This document shows positions 34,209 to 47,884 of a stretch of DNA of 64,000 nucleotides, piece by piece; position 1 is the first letter of the stretch; every line of letters starts with the position of its first letter. The position numbers and the translations under genes are program-made. This DNA is from Proteles cristata cristata (lineage: Eukaryota; Chordata; Mammalia; Carnivora; Hyaenidae): positions 277,924 through 341,923 of the forward strand of contig JAESUZ010001065.1 in the NCBI GenBank assembly GCA_017311185.1, read 5' to 3'. The notes below the pieces were generated by a model that ran no database searches, had not been told where the DNA came from, and saw only the letters and a list, made by a program, of their open reading frames with translations.

Positions 34209-34589
<381 letters not shown>

Positions 34590-35109
34590 TGAGGGCGGGT
34601 GGTGGCTGCGGGGCCGATGGCGGGGTGCCGGAGGCGGTGGGGGCAGCCCCGGCCTGATGGACGCGAGCCTGTCCCGCCGCAGCGCGTTCTTGAAAGTTAG
34701 GAGAAAGACACTGGACAGCGAAGGACCCTTGATGGGGAGTCAGCACCCCGCGGTTGGATTTTACTCAGCACACATCAGGTGTGCCAGGCCGCCGGCACGC
34801 AGCAGGGACGCCCTGGTCCCCGGAGGGACTTGTGGGAGGCGCCCCCTGCCCTCCTGACCCACCTGCCCCTTCTGGGGTCTCAGGTGGATTCCGGTGCCCA
34901 GCGGGACCCTGGCTGCTTCTGAACCTGATGGATGAATAACTGTGACCCAAATATGATCCCATCTATAGAGATGAACTCTTCCGAGAATGTATTTCCACAA
35001 GGCCTGTGTTCCTACGCAGAGGTAGTGGCAGTTTGTGGGGCGCAGGCCACTTGTCCGACGTTGTGGGGAGGCTTTCAGTACCTAGTTCTTCCCTTGGGAT
35101 GCTCACAAC

Positions 35110-35235
35110 ACGCAGAGAGCCGTGGTCAACACTGTACAGGTGGGGAAACTGAGGCCTAGACAGGTTAGGTGATTCGGCCGCTGTCACACAGCCCGTGGGT
35201 GGCGAGCTGGGACCCGGGAGCCAGCGGCCTCCTCC
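35110..35235 (-). mobile_element. MIR SINE, antisense
   Basis: TACAGGTGGGGAAACTGAGGC followed by a TAGGTGATTCGGCCGCTGTCACACAGC-like block is the complement of the MIR core. Confidence 0.8.
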
Positions 35236-35854
35236 CTCAAAGCTCGGGGGCTTCTTCCTTAACCGCACTCCCGCATTCTCCCCAGGGTGTGTTTCTTCCG
35301 TGGCTGATTCCTCGGTGACTTGTTTTTACCTTTGGGACAGCTTAATGACGAGCGCCTGGCGCCCACTCTTTCTAGGTGTTCCGCAGAGGGACCAGGGCCT
35401 GGTGTTTTGGGGAATTACCTCCCCGGCTTCGCTCACCACCCTTGCTTTCACCCTCCTTCACCGGCCTGTGCAGCTTAGGGGAGAAGCCCGTGGCCACTGG
35501 GTTTAAGAATAGTGAACGCTTTGTGTCTGGACCCCTTAGCCTCCAAAACATTCCGTCGTCGGCCCTCTCTGCCTGGCCTTAGAGCCACAGCCTTGACGTA
35601 CACAGCCAGAGATTTAAAAAACTAAGAGCCTTTGCGTGTAAATGAATATAAATTCATCGACTCAAAAGGTCGTGTTCTGAGCTGTTGAAAAAATAAACTG
35701 TACCGTTCAGATGGAAACGAGGCTTCAAGGTCAGTTGACTTCCCTCTGTCTGTCTTGATGCCTAAAATCTGTACTCCACTTGTCCAGAGCTGGACATCTC
35801 CTATCATGGGAACCCCCTCATTTCTCGCTCTCTCCTCTCTCTCTTTCTCTTTCT

Positions 35855-35945
35855 CTCTTTTAAGTAAGCTCCACACCCAGGCTTGAACTCACAACCCTGA
35901 GATCAAGACTCACATACTCTCCTGACTGAGCCAGCCAGGCACTCT
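35855..35945 (-). mobile_element. Old short carnivore SINE
   Basis: TAAGCTCCACACCCAGGCTTGAACTC...GAGCCAGCCAGGCACTC; same short variant as 15919-16025. Confidence 0.7.
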
Positions 35946-36665
35946 GGAAACACCCCATCTCTCTTGGGAGACCTAAAACCACGTGACCTCACACATGTGA
36001 GCAACCAGACTCGCTTCCCCAAGCGGCCACTGTCTGTGACCCGCCCCCCAGGTGACCTGGTGTCTGGGCTCTGTGGCTGGGCATACGTTGGGCTGGTGGT
36101 GTGAACAGGTGGGAGCCTTGACCCAGGCCTGTGAAATGTGAGCGGGTTGTGGGCCGAATGATCTGCAGCTTCCGGCGCAGAGGCCTGACCCTGCCTCCTG
36201 CAGGTCTGGGGTGGACCTGCTTGGGTCGTGTTTCTTCATGTCCTGACATTTCTCGATTGGCTTCAGAACATAGGATTGCCTTAGATGGGATGCTTCCAGA
36301 TTACCCGCGTGCCTGGAGTGTGGAGGAAGGAAGGAGGAGCGCTCTGATCTGGAGTTTGTCTCTGGTCGCTCAGGGAAAGCCGAGAACACCGAAAAAACAC
36401 CACCTGAAGGTGTCGCCCAGATCACCGGCAGTTTTGTGCGGGACAGGACGGGCTCTGTGCGCAGGGAGACAGGCTTGGCTCGCGTGCTCTCTGCTCTCTA
36501 CCTGCTGCCCACCACACGCTGCAGAGTCTCAGACATCAGCTTTTCCTGACTCGTGCCCGGAAGTGGCAGTAATGCACTGGGGTCAACTGGAAATGGGCAG
36601 AGCCTTGGCCGATGGCTCTGTGAGGACGCAGGTTAGCTGCAGTTGTGGTCTCGGGTGTGGCTTGG

Positions 36666-36666
<1 letters not shown>

Positions 36667-36709
<43 letters not shown>

Positions 36710-36714
36710 ATGCG
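36667..36714. repeat. (TG)n microsatellite ending in TGCGCATGCGC
   Basis: About 20 uninterrupted TG units, followed by an 11-base palindrome-like TGCGCATGCGC that matches the NRF1 site core (GCGCATGCGC). Located 2.4 kb into C2CD2 intron 1. Confidence 0.9.
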
Positions 36715-39339
36715 CTCGGTGTCTCCCCGCCCGCCCTGATGCCTGGAAGCGTCGCTTGATTTGAACTCAAACGGCACGTTTTGCAGAGAGGCCTACAGGA
36801 TCTGGAAAGTGGGTCGTCACACCCCGCCCGGGCCAGGCCCACCCTCTCCCCGCACTGACTGGCGGCCTGGGTAGAGGAGCGGCTGCGCGGGCGTGAGTGG
36901 GGGTCCCGACCTTGGCGGCCAGCCTTGCGGGCGTTTCCCTTCGTCCTCCTCCGGCTTGATTCCCGCTAATCCCCGATTAGGGTTGACACTCGGAGCCCAA
37001 GAGCAACAGCTTAGTGGCGCCCGCCTGCCCGCCCCTGCCCTGGCCTGGCCTGGGAGACCCCTGCTCAGCCCGTCAGCGGGCGGGTGGGGGGGAGTATCGA
37101 GGATGCACTGGCCGGCATCTTCTGCGCGGGTGGGATTCTCTGTCAGCAGATAGTAGCTCCTCCCCATGCCAGGTCTGCCCCAGCTTTGAATTTTAGGACT
37201 GGAGGGAACCCTCAAGTCTTGTAGCAGAGCCCCTTCTGTCCGCTGGAGAGGCTCGCCCGGGCTCACCCAGCCCCTGGGCGGGGGTCCCTGTGGCCTCCCC
37301 GCAGCTGGGGTCACACTCCCGTGCACAGCAAATTTCATTCTGAGACCCACACGGTTCCTTAACTGAGGCACAGCCAGGAAGGGTGAAAGGGCGCGATTGT
37401 TTAGCTTAGCTTCCTAACAATGGGGCCTGGATGCCTGGCGTCCGAGGACGGATCAGTAACTTGTGGACTGTCCTGTGACCCCGGATGACCACTGACTGTG
37501 GCAGTGCGGGCCCCTCGTGTCAGCCGGGCCCCTGGGACTCCGGCTCTGGCTCCAGAGGCATTTGCAAATTAGACAGGACGGTGACTCGGGGAGACGGGAG
37601 AAGAGGGCATTGCCTCTGGGCCAGCTGGTGGGTCAGATGCCAGGTGTTTGGGGAGCACAGGCGAGTTGACCCTTCCCCCCCCACCCCTACCCCGCCCCAC
37701 AGTTCAGACTCAGGATGCTGGCCGAACGCAGGCAACATACTGTGGGTGTCCCAGGGTCCCCAGGAGCTTCTTGCCAGCGGGGAGCCTGCGGATACACACC
37801 TGTCCCTCCTCTGGCCACCAGTCAATCAGGGTCCCCTCACCCAGCCACACATCTCCACCCTGGGGCTGCAAACACGGGATTCCCATCCAGCTGGTGGAGA
37901 ACAGAAAGCCGCCAGGGCTGGCTCAGTCGCTGGCCTGGGAACTAATACCCCAGCATCTGAAGGCGGCACCCGACGCTCTCCCCCCAGCCCCCTGCGCTTA
38001 CAGAGCGGTTTGTGGTGAGCGTCAGCGGCCTCGGTGCTGGTGTGCACCCCCAGCACCCACGTGGGAGGCCCTGGAAGACGGGGTGCTGGTGGACAGGCGG
38101 CTGGCGCAGGGCGACCCTCTCAAGGCCGCCACTGCTGGGCCACACGGGGGGGAGGAGGGCCGGTTCTAGAGCGAGGGCTGCGCTCCACGGCTGGTGCTTC
38201 TGCACTTGGACTTGGACGGAAAGGGGCTGCCCAGCTTGGCTGCGGCCCTGAGTCAGGAGGGTCACCAAAGCTATTTGTTTCTTTAGTCGTTTGCCTGGGG
38301 ATTTTTTTCAGAGGAATGTTCTCAATGCAGGGGACCAACACTGTGGGACAATTTGTGGTCTTTAAAAAAAAAAAAAAAAGACGCTGTGTGAACTTGAAAC
38401 ATGTTATTAATAGCCCTGACTTGTATATGAGCTTTGACATTTTAAAAAGTAAACAAAGCGATAAGACTTCACAGTTTTTCTCTGCAAGCTTTGAGCGCCA
38501 CTCACAAAAGTCCAAGCTTCTTGGCCGGCGCCTGCGGCCATAATATAGGAGGTCAGTTGGTAAGAACGTGAAGGTGACTTTGGGTCAGGGCCGTGGATCT
38601 GTCCCACTCTGAACCGATCACCTTGCTGCTTCTCAAACATTCGGGGTTCTGACCCATGCGGGGCCTTCCCGCAGGTGCTCCCCTCCGTCTGGAACACTTC
38701 ATTAACCTTTCAGGTCTCAGCCTTCGGTTCCGTGAGGATGCTGCCCCGGCCCTGCCCCAGCCACCTGCCCTGCTTCCTCACCTCATGGTCCCTTGTGCCC
38801 TCATCAGCTCCCGGGGTGGTGAGCCCGGCCAGAGCCCCATCCGTCCAGCACAGCTGCTGAGGCACCCAGCACAAGGCTGGCCCCGAGCAGGCGGCAGTCG
38901 GGCGGGGGTCGGGGGGGAGCATGCAGAGGGAGTGACTGACAGGCCCTGGTAGAAACTTGTCCTGGAGGCCGATGAGCAGGGGGGCCGTGTGCATCACCCC
39001 GTCTGGACACAGGCCTTCCCTCCCTGGGAGCCGGCCAAGCCTGGGCAAAGCAAGCTGTTTAATGCGCTTTGTTTTTTACTCCTAAAGAATCAACAGTAAA
39101 GGAGGCTCACTGATGACTTTGCGAATTGTTGACGCGAAACCCAGGAGTAGGCTCCAGTTCCTTCTGTTCTTTGCCCTCACCCGTTCTCCTAAAGAGACAG
39201 GAACTCGGGGGAAGGAAGAGTGGGTGTAGTGTGGACGTCAACTAGAATGCGGCCAAAGCTAACTTCCATTCCCATCGGCCCGGCCGTGGGTTGCTGAGGA
39301 GGGAGGCGACTTCTTGAGCAGCTTGGAAGAGCAGTGTGT

Positions 39340-39405
39340 GCCCTGCTGAGGCTGTGTGACCTTGGGCAAGCCTCACCTCTCTGTGCCTCCCCTGTAGAGA
39401 AGGAT
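39340..39405 (+). mobile_element. MIR fragment
   Basis: GGCTGTGTGACCTTGGGCAAG followed by CCTCACCTCTCTGTGCCTC is the MIR core; flanks are not recognisable. Confidence 0.6.
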
Positions 39406-39544
39406 AGTTTGGGGTTCAGTCTGGAAAACAGTCCACCATGGGCAAGATGAGCAGTCAGCCACAAGAGTCGATAAAGGTGGGCTGTTTCCTTGTAAAGCGT
39501 TCCTTTATAAAAAAAACATATAAACAAAACCAAACAAAAAAAAG

Positions 39545-41065
39545 CCATTTTTGCTGTTTTTAGATATATAGAAAAGTTGCAAAATTAATTCAGAGTTTCC
39601 ATGCATTCCTAGCCCAGCCTTACATAACCGTAACACAGCCTCAGAACCAAAAAATTAGCATTGGCACAATGTTGCCATAGTTCTTAGTGCAATGATATTA
39701 ACAATGTGACATATAAGAAATTAACATTGGCACAATGTTACCATAATTCTTAGCCCAATGATATTAACATTGTGACATATAAGAAATTAACATCCCTACA
39801 AAGCCTTTACACTGAAGACCTTACTTGAATTTCCCCTGGTCTACCAGTGTCCTTTGTTCTGGGGTCCCATGCAGGCCCCACGCCCGGCACTGAACCCCAG
39901 CTTCTTGCAGTCTCCCCAGTAAGAAAGCTTGCCCAGCCTTTCCTCGCTTTGCATGACCTTGAGGACTCGGAAGGGGATGGAATTTTGTTTTGCCAAATGC
40001 CCCTCAATTTGGTGCTTTCCCAGGATTGGACTGTGAACCCACAGGAGTCAGGTGCCCCTTTTTAATGTCCTGTATCATGGGCTTTGTGACGTCGGAGTCC
40101 TTACTGCTGGGACAGGGACATTGGAATTGGTCCCAGGTTAGGACGGCTTCTGCGGGGTTTTCTTTTTTATACTTTGTGTTTCCTCTTCTGTCATCCCCTC
40201 TGTGGGGAACACACTTGGGAAAGCTACTTTAACACTGTATGATCTGTTACTCCTCAAACTGCAGCTGATTTTGGCACCCATCGTGTATCTGGCCTCCAAC
40301 ATTCGCGTCTGTACAGTTTGTTTGAAGATGGTTCTCGGTTTCCTTCTCTCCTACGTTTATTCATTTCAGTTCTACTGCAAGAAAGAGCTACCGCTCCCCC
40401 TGCCCCCCCACGTCTGTATCTACTTGATGACTTGCCCTGTTGCTGGCTCATGGCTACTTCTTTTATTCTGCGGGTTATAATCTGATGCCATTGTTTCCAT
40501 TATGTTGCGGGAATTGCTCACATTTGGGCCATTAGGGGCACTTTCGTGGTAGCCTCTTGTATTCTTCCATCAAGATACATAAATATATATTTAGCACTTC
40601 CTTTCTTCATGACTCCACAAGATGTTTGTTCTAGACTCCTCATATTTTTAATTTTTCCCTCTTCCAGCCCTGGATTCAGCCACCTTCTTCAAGCGGCGCT
40701 GAAGCCTTTTCTTGGAGAGCATTTAGAAACCAAGATCCAGGCATTGTGTGTGCTCAGTACTGCTGGGGTCTCATTCCTACCAGCCCCTTTTGGTGTGCAG
40801 AGCCCGGAAACAAGAGTGTGTTTGCCAGCACACTCACAGGCACGTGTCAGTCATTCTGTACCTCTGTCCGCCTCTGAGACAGCAGGACCTCATACCGATA
40901 CCTCGGATTGCAGTCCAACGGCACAGAGTCCAGCCTCCTTCTTCCCTTGTTTGTACCTCCCACCCCCAAGACCGAGGCATCTGGCCCTTCCTGTCTGTAA
41001 CATATTTACTTACTGGGTCAGCTCTAGGACACACACAGAGTCCTTTCTGCATTGCTAACCCGCAC
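39545..41065 (-). mobile_element. Ancient L1M 3'-end segment, antisense
   Basis: Resembles the complement of old L1M/L1ME 3' sequence, e.g. AGAAAAGTTGCAAAATTAAT at 39572, a CATGACCTTGAGGACT-like block at 39951, the GGTTATAATCTGATGCCATTG block at 40470, and the TTAGAAACCAAGATCCAGGC block at 40723. Same region of the element as 7350-8830. No ORF. Confidence 0.65.
39654..39785. repeat. 66-bp tandem duplication in L1M relic
   Basis: Units 39654-39719 and 39720-39785 are about 91% identical (six differences), followed by the first eight bases of a third unit. Confidence 0.9.
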
Positions 41066-41219
41066 CCACGAGAAACACTTGCTGGTGAGGTTACGCCTCA
41101 GGGCCATCAGGATTTTGTCATCTGAAGTTTCTTAGGTGAGACGTGGGTTATATACCATGGCTCAGTTTATTTGTTAGTATTTGTATTCCGCCTGAGATCT
41201 CTCCCACATCCTGATTTTT

Positions 41220-41415
41220 TTTTTAAAGTTCATTTATTTAAGAGAGAGAGAGAGTGCAAGCAGTGGAGGGGCAGAGAGAGAGAGGGAGAGAGAAAATCCC
41301 AAGCGGGCTCCACGCCATCAGTGCAGAGCCCTCCTCGGCGCCGTGAGGTCCTGACCTGCGCCAAAACCAAGAGTCAGAGTCAGAGTCCGTCAACAGACTA
41401 AGCCACCCAGGCGCC
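41220..41415 (-). mobile_element. Carnivore SINE
   Basis: Reverse copy with an identical 17-base target duplication (41203-41219 and 41416-41432), although the body is somewhat diverged and shortened. Confidence 0.9.
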
Positions 41416-42514
41416 CCCACATCCTGATTTTTAAAATTCATTTTTCACCCAGTGACTTGGAACGGCACGCTCGTCATATACGAAGCTTCTCTGTGCACTT
41501 TGGGCGTGCTCTGGACATGCCGCTCTATCCGCTGGACCGCCTCTGTGATCACACAACTGCCACACACAGCGGGAGTCACGCAGGCCCCAGCGTGTGTGCG
41601 TGGTGGCTGGGACCAGTCCTCCCGGGAGTCCTTCCATGGTTGTGTTCCTGCGAGCGCCGCCCGTTGCTTTTCCACGCGGACGCAAAGTCTTGCTGTGTAG
41701 ACTCTGCGCATGGACAGAGCGGGAGCGATTCCACGCGCTTGCTAGGCTTCCTGAAACCTGAGCCTCGGGCAGTGTGCGAGGGAAAAGGGATCTCCGGGTC
41801 CTTATCTTTAACACAAATAATGCATTTCCTTTGTGAGACCATCATTTGGCATTGAATTTCCCAGTGGAACCTTTTCAGGGTTTTGATGCAGAAGGTGCCA
41901 GAGGTGGGGGAGGAGAGCGTGCATCTACGGATACGGGGGCCGCAGGCTGCGTCCCGGCGGGTGCTTTAGGCTGTGCTGCTGTGAGTTGACCTCCAGAAGG
42001 TGGCCTGCTCGCCAGGCAGCAAGGAGTCTCCCTCCCAGGCGGGGCTTCTCACCAGCCCGGCCTCGGGGTCCACACCCTCAGCGAGCTCACAGCCTGTACC
42101 CGCCCTGGCCAGCGGGGCACACCGGGCACAGCCTGCAGTGTGGACAAGGTTCGCGGAGCGGTCCGGGTGCTGACCGCGTCCCTCGCGAGAAGCCGACTGA
42201 ACTCCCTGCTGATGATGGTTAGGGGCTGAGCCAGATGTCGCCAACGCAGGGTGAGGTTAGGGACGTGTTAGCGAGAATGTTCGGGGTTTTTCAGTTTCAC
42301 TCTTGGTCCTCAGGAATTCTTAAGAGGTGGCCCCAGGAGAACCCCGTGGCTTGCTCCTTGGCACTGTGCCTGCCCGGAGAGCTCTGCTGCATTTTGTGCC
42401 CTTTTATTCTCCTGTCTTTGATCCGGCTGTGTAGACACAAACAGCTCGTCACAGTGGACAGTCCTGGGAAGTTGTGAGGTTGGATATATTTTTTTAACCA
42501 CCCGGTCAGAACTC

Positions 42515-42714
42515 GGGGCACCGGGGGGGCTCAGTCGGTTCAGTGTTGGACTTGAGCTCAGGTCACGATCTCATGGTTTATGAGTTCAAGCCCCCATCAA
42601 GCTCTGTGCTGACAGCTCAGAGCCTGGAGCTGCTTTGGATTCTGTCTCCCACTCTCTCTGCCCCTCCCCTGCTCGTGCTCTCTCTCTTTCTCAAAAATAA
42701 ATATTAAAAATTAA
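42515..42714 (+). mobile_element. Carnivore SINE
   Basis: GGGGCACCGGGGGGGCTCAG head, CT-rich tract, A-rich tail. One of only two sense copies in the visible C2CD2 introns. Confidence 0.9.
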
Positions 42715-42840
42715 TAAAATTTAATCACCCACTCAGAATTTACAAGTCTGGGATACACTTTTTTATAGCATATCAGGAAGGTTTCATTCCAGGGTCATAT
42801 CATCAGCATAAGTGTTTGGTCTCCCAAGAGGACTTATTTT

Positions 42841-43093
42841 TTTTAAACATTTTAAAATAAGTTTTTATGTTTACTTATTTTGATTTTTTTTTTTTTAGAG
42901 AGAGAGAGAGATTGAGAGAGAGACAGTGTGGGCAAGGGAGGGTCAGAGAGAGAAGGAGAAACAGAATCTGAAGCAGCTCCAGGTTCTGAGCTGTCAGCAC
43001 AGAGCCCGACATGGGACTCAAACTTATGAACTGTGAGATCATGACCTGAGCCGAAGTCTGACACTTCATGGATTGAGCCACCCAGACGCCTCC
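42841..43093 (-). mobile_element. Carnivore SINE
   Basis: Reverse copy with CCCAAGAGGACTTATTTT (42823-42840) and CCCAAGAGCGCTTATTTT (43094-43111) flanks, two differences. Confidence 0.9.
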
Positions 43094-43123
43094 CCCAAGA
43101 GCGCTTATTTTCATAAAGCCCAA

Positions 43124-43365
43124 GGTGCACTTGGGTGGCTCCATCAGCTAAACATCTGACTCTTGATTTCAGCTCAGGTCATGGTTTCATGGTTCGTGGG
43201 TTTGAGCCCCACACGCTGACAGCACGGAGCCTCCTTGGGATTCTCTCTCTCCCTCTCTCTCTCTGCCCCTCCCCAGCTCACACAGCTTGCTCTCTCTCTC
43301 CCTCTCGTTCTCTCTGCCTCTTCCCCCCACTAAAAATATATAAGCTTAAAAAATAAATTAAAAAA
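43124..43365 (+). mobile_element. Carnivore SINE, older type
   Basis: Diverged head GGTGCACTTGGGTGGCTCC, long CT-rich tract and A-rich tail. Confidence 0.85.
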
Positions 43366-43487
43366 TTGAAAAGGCCAAGACTTGGTAAACTATCCCAGCC
43401 CTGATTTATTATTTCATAAAGCATCAGTGTTACTGCCTTGCGGTCATATTAATTTAGTTGGCATATGTCTCATTTGGAGGTTAAAAC

Positions 43488-43687
43488 ATTTTTTTTAAGT
43501 TTATTTGAGAGAGAGAGAGCATGCACTTGAGCTGGGAAATGGGGTAGAGAGGGGGAGAGAAAGAATCCTAAGCAGACTCCGTGTTATCAGCACAGAGCCA
43601 GATATGGGGCTGGAACTCACGCACTGTGAGAGCATGACCTGGGCTGAAATCAGGGCGCTTAGCTGACTGAGTCCCCCGGGCGCCCCT
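43488..43687 (-). mobile_element. Carnivore SINE
   Basis: Reverse copy ending GAGTCCCCCGGGCGCCCC; flanks CATTTGGAGGTT / CATGTGGAGATT are consistent with an old target duplication. Confidence 0.85.
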
Positions 43688-43892
43688 CATGTGGAGATTT
43701 TTAATTGCAAACCCACATGGACATAGGCTGATAAGCCCCAGAAGGGTTTACTCACGGGTCCGGTAGGGTGCACGGAGCTGAGGGCAGAGCTGACCCAGGA
43801 GACCTTGGGGACCGGGAGCCTGGCAGCGCCCCAGCTCTGTGAGGCTGGGGCTCAGGACCCCGCTGAGCACAGCAGCCACGTGGGTTCATCTT

Positions 43893-44128
43893 TTTTTTTC
43901 TTTACTTTCTTTCACATGTTTTATTTACTTTTGAGAGAGAGAGAGAGAGACACAGGGCATGAGCAGGGGAGGGGCAGAGAGAGAGGGAGACACAGAATCT
44001 GAAGCAGCTCCAGGCTCCGAGCTGTTAGCACAGAGCCCGACGCGGGGCTCGAACCCACGATCTCGGAGATCATGACCCGAGCATAAGTTGGACGCTTAAC
44101 TGACTGAGCCCCCCAGGCTCCCTCAGGC
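43893..44128 (-). mobile_element. Carnivore SINE
   Basis: Reverse copy with GGGTTCATCTT at 43882-43892 and 44129-44139. Confidence 0.9.
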
Positions 44129-44531
44129 GGGTTCATCTTGAACCGAGGAATCTCAGAGTCCAGTGAGAGGCGGCCGGTCCTGGGGAGAGGGAAGGGGGCA
44201 CCTTAAGTCACAATGCCGGCAGCCACGCGGAGCAAGGAGAGGTGAGGCTCTAAGACCAGAGGGAAGGCCGGCCTTTGGCAGAAGAGGCGGACAGAGCCCT
44301 TGAACCTACTGTGCTTGGCCAGACACGAGCTGACCCGCAGACATGAGCCGCCCCAAGCGCCCTGCCCCCTGGAGCTGGGCTTCTCTCCTGCCGGTGTGAA
44401 CACGGCCATTCATTCAGGATTTGCTTTGCCGTCATCCCGGCCGCATGCCTGCGTTGTCTGCCTTCCCGCCCGGCACATGGCGGCGTGAGCAGGTTCTCCG
44501 GGGAGAGGGAGGGGCGCTCACTGGTGCGTGA

Positions 44532-44825
<294 letters not shown>

Positions 44826-44904
44826 TGAAGCCTGGGGGTGGGAAGCTAATTTGGTTTTAGGATTATTGAAAATGTGGGCACCTTAAAAACCTAAAAAAAA
44901 AAAA

Positions 44905-45325
44905 CCCAAACCAGTCTGGTCTATCTTCTGATGAACAGACACATAAAATATGGCAGATCCACCCACTGGGATATTATTTAGCCCTAAAAAGGAGACCCTG
45001 CAGCATGCTGCATGCACGGGCCTTGAAGACTCAGACCTGAGTGAAGAAGCCACATCTCATGTGACTTGGTTTATGTCATGTGTCTAGGATGGACCCTTCT
45101 GGAAAGACAGGAAGTAGATTCGGAGTCGCCAGGCACTGAGCAGGAGGGAGGGGCGGGGGAGGACGGAGACTGACTGCTCATGGATGCAGGGTGTCTGTCT
45201 GGGGTGATGATCATGTTCTCAAAGCTGGTTGTCCGTCTCAGTGAAATCCATCAAAAAAAATTAATTGCAGAGTTTAAATGGGCAAGTTAAACGATACAGG
45301 AATTATATCTCGATAAAATGCACAT
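44905..45325 (+). mobile_element. Ancient L1M 3' UTR fragment, sense
   Basis: GGGATATTATTTAGCCCTAAAAAGG followed by GCATGCACGGGCCTTGAAGAC and later GGTGATGATCATGTTCTCAAAG resembles the sense 3' UTR of old L1M elements. No ORF. Confidence 0.6.
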
Positions 45326-45707
45326 ATTTCTGTGTATGTGTATGTACATACGGCATAGATTTGAGGCCTTTCGATGCTACGTCGAGATCATTTTCCAGTC
45401 CGTGATTGTTCACAGGTTGAAATTACTTATTAGACTGGCCAAATACCATAAATAATTAAAAAAATTTTTTTCATGGGAAGTGTCTGTGAGAAGTCCTAAG
45501 AAGCTTCCTCTTACATATAAGGCTTGTGTTGCGTGTCCTGTGTCTGCCTACCTTTACTGTCGAGTTGCACAAATGCCATTTAGCAGACAGCGAGGGACAC
45601 GTGCGTGAGCCCAGGCAGGTGGAGAAGGAGAGCATCACCGGACCCCGAGCCCCACCCCTTGGATCTGCTCCCTATCCCTGCTAGAGTGTTGTTTGCTGCT
45701 CTGGTTC

Positions 45708-45889
45708 CTTTTCTTTTGTTTATTTATTTAGAGACAGGGAGAGCAAGTGGGGGTGGGGGGGAGAGAATCCCAAGTGGACTCCAGGCTCTGAGCTGTCAGC
45801 CCAGATCCTGATGCAGGACTCGAACCCACAAACTGTGAGATCATGACCTGAGCCGAAGTCAGACGCTCAACCAATTGATCCCCCCCGGT
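45708..45889 (-). mobile_element. Carnivore SINE
   Basis: Reverse, shortened GA tract, complement head CAAACTGTGAGATCATGACCTGAGCC. Confidence 0.85.
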
Positions 45890-47040
45890 GGCTTCTCTCT
45901 AACTACAGCTCGGGCTTCTGGCTGGACCAGAACTTCTCTGTCCATCTTCTGTTGGTGCATAAGCGAGCTGTGTTCTCTTTTCCACAAGCACAGCACAGCC
46001 GCATCGCACCCACGGGGTCCCCATCCCCAGTGCTCAGGCGCGAGCAGGAGGGTGGCTCACCAGCAGATGCGCTGCAGGGGTGCATGCCTTGGCTTGAGCA
46101 AGCGCTCCCAAATTGGCCAACAGAGTGTGGTTCCCGCCTGCCGCACCCTGGCGGCCCAGGAGGGCTCCCCTCCCCCGTCCCCTGCCAGTGCTGATGTCTC
46201 TGGCTCTATTACGCCCCCATGACTGTGGGGAAGGCTCTGGAAGACACTGGGACTCCAGGAGGAGACTGGTGGTACCAGGGCGGGGTGCTGAGACCAGTGT
46301 GGCCCATGAGGCCTGGGAGGGGCTGGACACGCAGGTGGCCCCGTGCTTTTATGACACAGGGAGGGGGGCTGTCACGGCCGGCCTCCCCTGTCCAAGGGCC
46401 CCTGCTTGGGAAGCACCTCTGGGCGCCGGAGCAGCCTCCCTGTCACTGATAGGGACCAAAGCCCTTCACAGCGGGCAGTCTCTGTTTGGTGCTTTCAGAC
46501 ACGGTCCCCAGGGAGGAACAGGGTTCAGGGCTGGCCCGGGGGTGTGGAGGAAGGAGCCTAGAGGTGGACACAGCAATGACCAGTTTTGAAGGTCTGGATG
46601 CTTTTAGCGCCCGAAAAGCAAGCTTAGGAGGTAGATGACGCGACCGTGTTTGTTTTAACACAGACACAGAAGTGTGCGCACTGGTTACCAACACCGATGC
46701 CCGCCCTCTGGTGCCCGCACGTGGCCCCTCCCTCTGCTCCCCCGGGAAGGGGCCGCTGCCCACCGCCCGCAGCGAACTCTCGGAAGCTCCTTACCTCCTG
46801 CAGACTAATGGCAAAGGGCACCCGGGGTCTTGTTTCGTTTCATGAGGTTGTTCAGAGTTCTCGGCTTCCGTGTTTTCTTGTCCGAAGGAGAAATGGGAGT
46901 TTGTCGGTGCCTTGTGACGGCTGCGGGCAGTGCCGCCCTCGGTCCCGGCCGGCCAGTCAGATGTCACGCCCCCTTCCCCACCCCCCCGAGTGCGTCGGGA
47001 AGGGGGGGCCGAGTGCCAGCCCCGGACCTGCACACACCCA

Positions 47041-47054
47041 CCAGTGGGGGGCGC
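47041..47054 (+). promoter_or_regulatory. CTCF-like motif
   Basis: CCAGTGGGGGGCGC fits the CTCF core CCASYAGRKGGCRS with one mismatch (G for A). In GC-rich unique DNA of intron 2. Binding is untested. Confidence 0.25.
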
Positions 47055-47884
47055 TCCGCTGGGATCTGCCCGGCTCCCGGGAGGCTGGGTGTGGAAACCC
47101 CTGGTTCGAGGGCCCTGCGCTCACGGACGCGCCTCTCGGCTGACCACACGCGTCTGAAGGGACCAAGCCAGCCAGGTTCATTCAGTTTCTGTCCTTCAGT
47201 GACCTTGGGTTGCAACACCTGCGCCTCGGGAGGTGGGACCACACCAGAGCCTGTCTGTGCTCTGGCGCCGGGACCTTGAACCTTGTGATCTTGACCCACC
47301 ACGTCGGGCAGGACGCGGAAGCAACGGCGCCCTTCTTCTGTGAGGGTCTACCCACCCCCCGCCCCCACCCCCAACACCCCCAAACGCATTGAAGCCTCCG
47401 TCAGCTTCGCTGTGTATTTTCTCTGCTCCTGTGGTTCGCCCTCGGGGCCGCCCGCAGAGCTTATAGAGAAACGCAGATGTGTGGTGTCAAGGACGTTACC
47501 TTCGCTTCCTGAGCCGCTCCGTATGCTCAGCCTGCATCGTTCTCTCTCCCCGCCTCAGCCCTGATGAGGGACATGGGATGGCACTCGAGTTAATGACAGG
47601 GACACAGCCAGCCTGGACCAAGGCGGCCGAGTGCCGAGTCACATCTTGGTCATCCGGATGGGAGTGGGGCCTCTGATCTCCCTCTGGGAGCACCTGCCCG
47701 ACTCCTGTGTGGCTCTGAGCCCCGCGGGCCGCTGAGGAACAGAACCTGGCTGGCCCCGCTCTCTCGGTCCCCTGTACCGGACCTCTTCCTGCAATCCCAA
47801 AGACCCCAGGGGCCAAAGTCCTGCCCAGGCCCCCGGGTTAAGGGCACAGCCGCACACGACACCCCCCTTCGGATGCCAGTCTCC

